Shown here in pieces: positions 59,471 through 64,000 of a stretch of 64,000 nt of DNA. Below the pieces are notes generated by a model. That model had not been told where the DNA came from. It saw only the letters and a program-made list of their open reading frames with translations, and ran no database searches. Numbering within the stretch: the first letter of the stretch is position 1; the number at the start of each line of letters is the position of its first letter. This stretch comes from Kitasatospora sp. Root107 (GTDB taxonomy: Bacteria; Actinomycetota; Actinomycetes; Streptomycetales; Streptomycetaceae). Position numbers and translations under genes: made by a program. The stretch is taken from NCBI RefSeq assembly GCF_001424875.1, contig NZ_LMCT01000067.1, positions 113,656 through 177,655 on the forward strand, written 5' to 3'.

Positions 59471-61252
59471 ATGACTGAGCAGTCCTCCATCGCTCGCGCG
59501 TTCAACGACCGTCGTACCCCGATCACCGCCGCGGCCACCCCGCAGAAGCCGTCCGGCATGCCGTTCCAGCGGTACGTACCCTTCGGCGCCGTGGACCTGC
59601 CGGACCGGACCTGGCCGAGCAAGGTGATCACCCAGGCGCCGCGCTGGCTGTCCACCGACCTGCGGGACGGCAACCAGGCGCTGATCGACCCGATGTCGCC
59701 GGCCCGCAAGCGCAAGATGTTCGACCTGCTGGTCAAGCTGGGCTACAAGGAGATCGAGGTCGGCTTCCCGTCCTCCGGCGCCACCGACTTCGAGTTCGTC
59801 CGCTCGCTGATCAACGAGGACGCGATCCCCGAGGACGTCACCATTTCGGTGCTGACCCAGGCCCGCGAGGACCTGATCGAGCGCACCGTGGAGTCCCTGG
59901 TCGGCGCGCCGCGCGCGACCGTCCACCTGTACAACGCCACCTCGCCGCTGTTCCGCCGGGTGGTCTTCAAGGGCAGCAAGGACGACATCAAGGCGATCGC
60001 CGTGGACGGCACCCGCCTGGTGATGGAGTACGCCGAGAAGATCCTGAGCGATGAGACCGTCTTCGGCTACGAGTACTCGCCGGAGATCTTCATCGACACC
60101 GAGCTGGACTTCGCGCTGGAGGTCTGCGAAGGGGTGATGGACGTCTGGCAGCCGGGCGAGGGCCGCGAGATCATCCTGAACCTGCCGACCACGGTCGAGC
60201 GCTCCACCCCGAACGTCTACGCCGACAAGATCGAGTGGATGTCGCGGAACCTGACCCGCCGTGAGTTCGTCGCGCTGTCCACCCACCCGCACAACGACCG
60301 GGGCACCGGCGTGGCCTCCGCCGAGCTGGCCATCATGGCAGGGGCGGACCGGGTCGAGGGCTGCCTGTTCGGGCAGGGCGAGCGAACCGGCAACCTGGAC
60401 CTGGTCAACGTGGGGATGAACCTGTTCTCGCAGGGCGTCGACCCGATGATCGACTTCTCCGACATCGACGAGATCCGCCGCACCGCCGAGTACTGCAACC
60501 AGATGCCGGTGCCGGAGCGCCACCCCTACGCCGGTGACCTGGTGTACACCTCCTTCTCCGGCTCGCACCAGGACGCGATCAAGAAGGGCTTCGACGCCCT
60601 GGAGGCCGACGCCAAGGCGGCGGGCGTGCCGGTCGGCGAGTACACCTGGGGCGTCCCGTACCTGCCGATCGACCCGAAGGACGTCGGCCGCTCGTACGAG
60701 GCGGTCATCCGGGTCAACAGCCAGTCCGGCAAGGGCGGCATCGCCTACGTGCTGAAGAACGACCACAAGCTGGACCTGCCGCGCCGTCAGCAGATCGAGT
60801 TCTCCCGGATCATCCAGGCCAAGACCGACGCCGAGGGCGGCGAGGTCACCCCGGCCGACATCTGGGCGGTCTTCCAGGACGAGTACCTGCCCACCCCCGG
60901 CAACGCCTGGGGCCGGATCGCGCTGACCGGTTCCCGCAGCCTGACCACCGAGGACGGCCGCGACGTGCTGCGCGCCGAGGCCGAGGTGGACGGACGGCCC
61001 GTCACCCTGCAGGGCACCGGCAACGGCCCGGTCTCCGCCTTCGTCAACGCGCTGGCCGGGATCGGCGTGGATGTCCGGGTGCTGGACTACGCCGAGCACG
61101 CGCTGAGCGAGGGCGGCGACGCCCAGGCCGCCGCGTACGTCGAGTGCGCGGTGGACGGCAAGGTGCTGTGGGGCGTCGGGATCGACGCCAACACCGTGCT
61201 GGCCTCGCTGAAGGCCGTGGTCAGCGCCGTCAACCGGGCGCAGCGCGCCTGA
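59471..61252 (+). CDS. leuA: 2-isopropylmalate synthase
   Basis: A 593-residue enzyme of the first leucine-specific step (2-oxoisovalerate + acetyl-CoA to 2-isopropylmalate). The catalytic barrel includes LSTDLRDGNQALID near residue 58 and the metal-binding STHPHNDRGTG near 280. A LeuA-type C-terminal allosteric domain (about 470-590) senses leucine. It is the actinobacterial long form. ATG 59471 gives the family N-terminus; the frame remains open upstream into the leader region. Preceded by a leucine-rich leader peptide and followed by a strong terminator. Confidence 0.96.
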   Translation: MTEQSSIARAFNDRRTPITAAATPQKPSGMPFQRYVPFGAVDLPDRTWPSKVITQAPRWLSTDLRDGNQALIDPMSPARKRKMFDLLVKLGYKEIEVGFPSSGATDFEFVRSLINEDAIPEDVTISVLTQAREDLIERTVESLVGAPRATVHLYNATSPLFRRVVFKGSKDDIKAIAVDGTRLVMEYAEKILSDETVFGYEYSPEIFIDTELDFALEVCEGVMDVWQPGEGREIILNLPTTVERSTPNVYADKIEWMSRNLTRREFVALSTHPHNDRGTGVASAELAIMAGADRVEGCLFGQGERTGNLDLVNVGMNLFSQGVDPMIDFSDIDEIRRTAEYCNQMPVPERHPYAGDLVYTSFSGSHQDAIKKGFDALEADAKAAGVPVGEYTWGVPYLPIDPKDVGRSYEAVIRVNSQSGKGGIAYVLKNDHKLDLPRRQQIEFSRIIQAKTDAEGGEVTPADIWAVFQDEYLPTPGNAWGRIALTGSRSLTTEDGRDVLRAEAEVDGRPVTLQGTGNGPVSAFVNALAGIGVDVRVLDYAEHALSEGGDAQAAAYVECAVDGKVLWGVGIDANTVLASLKAVVSAVNRAQRA

Positions 61253-61258
61253 TCCTCC

Positions 61259-61289
61259 CTCAGGGGGCCACCGGTGGTGGCCCCCTGAG
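61259..61289. terminator. leuA terminator
   Basis: A perfect 14-base stem (arms 61259-61272 and 61276-61289, starting CTCAGGGGGCC) with a GGT loop begins 6 bases after the leuA stop, ideal as an intrinsic terminator despite no T-run. Confidence 0.9.
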
Positions 61290-61466
61290 AAGTTCCTGGG
61301 AATGTGTTCTGCGACACATTTCTACCCGTTCGGGGTGCTGACACCCGTGCGTAACCATGGCAGCATCTATCCACCGGAACCGGGGTCGGTGGGACGACCG
61401 CGGAGTCCGGTCGCGTGACCTGCCCATTGTTGTGCAGGCCGCCTGCCATGTCTGGGGAGTGGCGCC

Positions 61467-62132
61467 GTGACAGGGTTGTGGGGTGTCCGCCCTCGTTGGC
61501 GGACTGATGTCCTCGGTGATTTCTACTGTCCGGGCTGTGGTGGGGACCGCAACTACCGTCGGCAGCACGGTCGGCGGTGGCTGCGGTTGCTCGGCACTCC
61601 GGTGCTGCCCGTCGGTCCGGTGACCGGCTGCGTGCAGTGCACCTCCTGTCACCGCCGCTACGGCGTCGAGACCCTCGACCAACTCACCTGCGTCCGGCTG
61701 GCGGCGATGCTGCGGGACGCCCAGTACACCGTCGCGCTCGCCGTGCTCGCGGCCGGCGGCACCGGCAGCCGCTCGGCCCGGGACGCGGCCTGCGGCGTGA
61801 TCCGCGAGGCCGGGTTCGAGGACTGCGGCGAGGCCCAGGTGCTGGCCGCGCTGGCCGCACTCTCCGGGGTCGGCGGCGAGGCACCGCTCGACCTGGCCGG
61901 GGCCGGCAGCGGGTTGACCGTCGAACTGCACGCCGCGATCGAGCCGTTGGCCCCGCACCTGGCCCAGCAGGGCCGGGAGCGGCTGGTGCTGCAGGGCGCC
62001 TGGATCGCCCTGGCCGACGGGCCCTACCTTCCCCAGGAGCGCGCCGCACTGGCGGCCGTCGGCCGCTGCCTCAAGCTCCCCGGCAGCCGGGTCGACGAAC
62101 TGCTGGAGGCAGCCACCAACGCTCCCCACTGA
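61467..62132 (+). CDS. TerB-like protein with N-terminal zinc ribbon
   Basis: A 221-residue protein with GTG start. A zinc ribbon formed by YCPGCGG and CVQCTSC (residues 20-65) is followed by a helical TerB-like domain (about 75-215), as found in tellurite-resistance and stress-associated proteins. In streptomycetes this protein regularly lies between leuA and recO. The 214 bases before it contain the leuA terminator and otherwise no clear feature. Function unknown; not evidence of tellurite resistance by itself. Confidence 0.8.
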   Translation: MTGLWGVRPRWRTDVLGDFYCPGCGGDRNYRRQHGRRWLRLLGTPVLPVGPVTGCVQCTSCHRRYGVETLDQLTCVRLAAMLRDAQYTVALAVLAAGGTGSRSARDAACGVIREAGFEDCGEAQVLAALAALSGVGGEAPLDLAGAGSGLTVELHAAIEPLAPHLAQQGRERLVLQGAWIALADGPYLPQERAALAAVGRCLKLPGSRVDELLEAATNAPH

Positions 62133-62176
62133 CCCCCACAGGCCGGGCCCGACTCCCCCCTCCGGGCCCGCCGTGA

Positions 62177-62214
62177 CCCGCACCCACTGGTCTCCCCACG
62201 GGACCGGGTGCGGG
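62177..62214. terminator. Hairpin after the TerB-like gene
   Basis: CCCGCACCC (62177-62185) pairs with GGGTGCGGG (62206-62214); an inner GGTC/GACC pair (62189-62192 and 62202-62205) extends the stem with an ACT bulge. Located 44 bases after the stop. Confidence 0.7.
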
Positions 62215-62233
62215 GCCCACGGCTGTACGGATC

Positions 62234-62333
62234 CGCCTGCGGCGGGCTTGTGGCGGAGCTGGGATGTGGGATCGCCTGCGGCGGGCTTGTTGGTGGCGGG
62301 GACGATTTCGGCTCGGGGAGCCCGCCGCAGGCG
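62234..62333. repeat. Clustered GC-rich repeat between TerB-like gene and recO
   Basis: CGCCTGCGGCGGGCTT occurs twice directly (62234-62249 and 62273-62288), and its complement AGCCCGCCGCAGGCG lies at 62319-62333. Either direct copy can pair with the inverted one to form a 15-bp stem. It fills the 250-base gap before recO and lies 53 bases from its start. Confidence 0.75.
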
Positions 62334-62385
62334 GTTGCGGTCGGCCCCGGGCGGGGGTGTCGGTGGCGTACGGGACAATGGGGGC

Positions 62386-63132
62386 ATGAGTCTGTTCCGG
62401 GACGACGGCATCGTGCTCCGCACCCAGAAGCTGGGCGAGGCCGACCGGATCATCACCCTGTTGACCCGTCAGCACGGCAAGGTGCGGGCGGTGGCGCGGG
62501 GTATCCGTAAGACGAAGTCGAAGTTCGGGGCGCGGCTGGAGCCGTTCTCGCACGTGGACGTGCAGTTCTTCAGCCGCGGTGCGGATCTGATCGGCCGGGG
62601 TCTGCCGCTCTGTACCCAGGTGGAGACCATCGCGCCGTTCGGCGCCACCATCGTCACCGACTACGGCCGCTACACCGCCGGCACCGCGATGCTGGAGACG
62701 GCCGAGCGGTTCGCGGAGAACGAGGGCGAGCCGGCCGTCCAGCAGTACCTGCTGCTGGTGGGCGGGCTGCGCACGCTGGCCGCCGGGACGCACCAGTCGC
62801 ACCTGGTGCTGGACGCGTTCCTGCTCCGCTCACTGGCCGTCAACGGCTACGGCGCCAGCTTCACCGACTGCGCGAAGTGCGGACTGCCGGGCCCCAACCG
62901 GTTCTTCTCGCTGCAGGCGGGCGGGGTGCTCTGCGCCGACTGTCGCGTGCCTGGCTGTGCCGTACCCTCCCCTGAGACACTGGTACTGCTCGGCGCGCTG
63001 CTGTCAGGGGACTGGCGGACGGCGGACGGATGTGAGTCCCGGTACTGGCGGGAGGGCAGCGGCCTGGTCGCGGCCTACCTGCAGTGGCACCTGGAGCGGG
63101 GTATCCGCTCGATGAGATACGTGGAGAAGTGA
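62386..63132 (+). CDS. recO: DNA repair protein RecO
   Basis: A 248-residue recombination mediator of the RecFOR pathway. The N-terminal OB fold begins MSLFRDDGIVLRTQKLGE and includes the KTKSKFGARLEPFS segment. The C-terminal part has a zinc-finger-like set (CAKCGLPG and CADCRVPGC). ATG 62386 is immediately after GGGACAATGGGGGC, so the leader must be very short. Its stop overlaps the uppS region, with the uppS ATG 2 bases later. Confidence 0.94.
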   Translation: MSLFRDDGIVLRTQKLGEADRIITLLTRQHGKVRAVARGIRKTKSKFGARLEPFSHVDVQFFSRGADLIGRGLPLCTQVETIAPFGATIVTDYGRYTAGTAMLETAERFAENEGEPAVQQYLLLVGGLRTLAAGTHQSHLVLDAFLLRSLAVNGYGASFTDCAKCGLPGPNRFFSLQAGGVLCADCRVPGCAVPSPETLVLLGALLSGDWRTADGCESRYWREGSGLVAAYLQWHLERGIRSMRYVEK

Positions 63133-63134
63133 GC

Positions 63135-63959
63135 ATGGCAGCGCGACGGCTCTTCGGCAGCAAGCAGCGGGAGTACCTCCCCCCGACCCCGCACCCGAGC
63201 GGCGCTGTGCCGCCGAAGCTCCCGGGCGAGCTGGTGCCCGAGCACGTCGCGATCGTGATGGACGGCAACGGCCGCTGGGCCAAGGAGCGCGGCCTGCCCC
63301 GCACCGAGGGCCACAAGATCGGCGAGTCGGTGGTGCTGGACGTGCTCAAGGGCGCGATCGAGCTGGGCGTCAAGAACGTGTCGCTGTACGCCTTCTCGAC
63401 CGAGAACTGGAAGCGGTCCCCGGAGGAGGTGAAGTTCCTGATGAACTTCAACCGGGACGTGATCCGCCGCCGTCGCGACGAGATGGACGCGATGGGCGTC
63501 CGGATCCGCTGGGCCGGGCGGATGCCCAAGCTCTGGAAGAGCGTGGTGCAGGAGCTCCAGGTCGCCGAGGAGCAGACCAAGGGCAACGACGCCGTCACCC
63601 TCTACATGTGCGTCAACTACGGCGGCCGGGCCGAGATCGCGGACGCGATGGCGGCGATCGCCCGCGACGTGGCCGACGGCCGGCTGGACCCGTCGAAGGT
63701 CAACGAGAAGACCATCGCCAAGTACCTCTACCACCCGGACATGCCGGACGTGGACCTCTTCCTGCGCCCCAGCGGCGAGCAGCGCACCTCCAACTTCCTG
63801 CTCTGGCAGAGTGCTTACGCCGAGTTCGTGTTCCAGGACGTGCTCTGGCCGGACTTCGACCGCCGTGACCTGTGGCGGGCCTGCGAGCAGTTCGCGATGC
63901 GCGACCGCCGCTTCGGCGGGGCGATTCCGAATGAGGTCGAGGTCCCGACCCAGCGCTGA
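63135..63959 (+). CDS. uppS: Isoprenyl transferase (undecaprenyl diphosphate synthase type)
   Basis: A 274-residue cis-prenyltransferase that makes the polyprenyl lipid carrier for cell-wall synthesis. The active-site motif HVAIVMDGNGRWAKERG is near residue 37, and AFSTENWKR, YMCVNYGGRAEI and LFLRPSGEQRTSNF are all present. ATG 63135 is chosen because GGAG lies 8 bases upstream; the overlapping GTG 63129 is too close. It is coupled to recO, the conserved recO-uppS pair. The last 41 bases of the window after its stop show no feature. Confidence 0.95.
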   Translation: MAARRLFGSKQREYLPPTPHPSGAVPPKLPGELVPEHVAIVMDGNGRWAKERGLPRTEGHKIGESVVLDVLKGAIELGVKNVSLYAFSTENWKRSPEEVKFLMNFNRDVIRRRRDEMDAMGVRIRWAGRMPKLWKSVVQELQVAEEQTKGNDAVTLYMCVNYGGRAEIADAMAAIARDVADGRLDPSKVNEKTIAKYLYHPDMPDVDLFLRPSGEQRTSNFLLWQSAYAEFVFQDVLWPDFDRRDLWRACEQFAMRDRRFGGAIPNEVEVPTQR

Positions 63960-64000
63960 ACCAGCAAGCACCGAGGGCCCGTACGCAGCAGGAGGTCATC

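Noticed and set aside
61467..62132. Tellurite-resistance function for the TerB-like gene
   Set aside because: A single TerB-like domain without terC, terD or terZ neighbours does not support resistance; the gene is a regular core-genome member between leuA and recO.
1..64000. CRISPR arrays, tRNA/rRNA genes, insertion sequences with transposase, prophage genes
   Set aside because: None seen: no regular short repeat-spacer pattern, no cloverleaf-like T-loop sequence that I could recognise, and no transposase or integrase protein.

Overview
This window is a chromosomal segment from a high-GC actinobacterium, almost certainly family Streptomycetaceae (Streptomyces or Kitasatospora). The evidence is very high GC at third codon positions, GTG/TTG starts, translationally coupled ATGA/GTGA junctions, and a conserved core gene order: rpsT, lepA, hemW, hrcA-dnaJ2-rsmE, tricorn protease, HIT, phoH-ybeY-CBS protein-era, leuA, terB-like, recO, uppS. 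I see no rRNA, tRNA, CRISPR array, transposase or phage gene.

Layout. 1-5 kb: a partial DUF6271-like gene, a MoxR-type ATPase coupled to a metallopeptidase/VWA protein, and a membrane-anchored protein. 5-8 kb: rpsT, a small monooxygenase and lepA, closed by a 21-bp bidirectional terminator. 8-16 kb: an ECF41-type sigma factor with its NDH-2-like oxidoreductase partner, a MarR/EamA pair and a heterodimeric ABC exporter. 16-31 kb: acyl-CoA ligase, hemW, DUF3097, a lipoprotein, pspAB-htpX, the CIRCE-controlled hrcA followed by dnaJ2 and rsmE, tricorn protease, HIT and RNase Z. 30-35.5 kb: the phoH-ybeY-CBS-era cluster with small extra genes. 35.7-41.5 kb: a LacI-controlled beta-glucoside cluster (regulator, MFS transporter, hydrolase, GH3 glycosidase).

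41.6-54.9 kb is the most unusual part. One strand carries a PstC permease, a PstA permease fused to a PstS-like binding domain, a giant membrane-anchored PstS-like protein, a secreted PstS-like protein, a WxL-like Ig-repeat protein, a DUF916-like membrane protein, a sortase-fold protein without catalytic residues, and PstB. It looks like an envelope-attached, multi-receptor Pst-type importer or sensor joined to WxL/DUF916-type surface proteins. I know of no description of this combination.

55-64 kb: an M16-like peptidase, a decayed PPOX gene, a MarR/DHA2 efflux pair with a 24-bp palindromic operator, an orphan emfourin-like inhibitor gene, leuA behind a leucine-rich leader peptide, a TerB-like protein, recO and uppS.

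The intergenic DNA holds a dispersed ~115-145-nt inverted-repeat element (three copies), a 161-nt palindromic element sitting in frame inside the MFS gene, several strong terminators and several readable operators.
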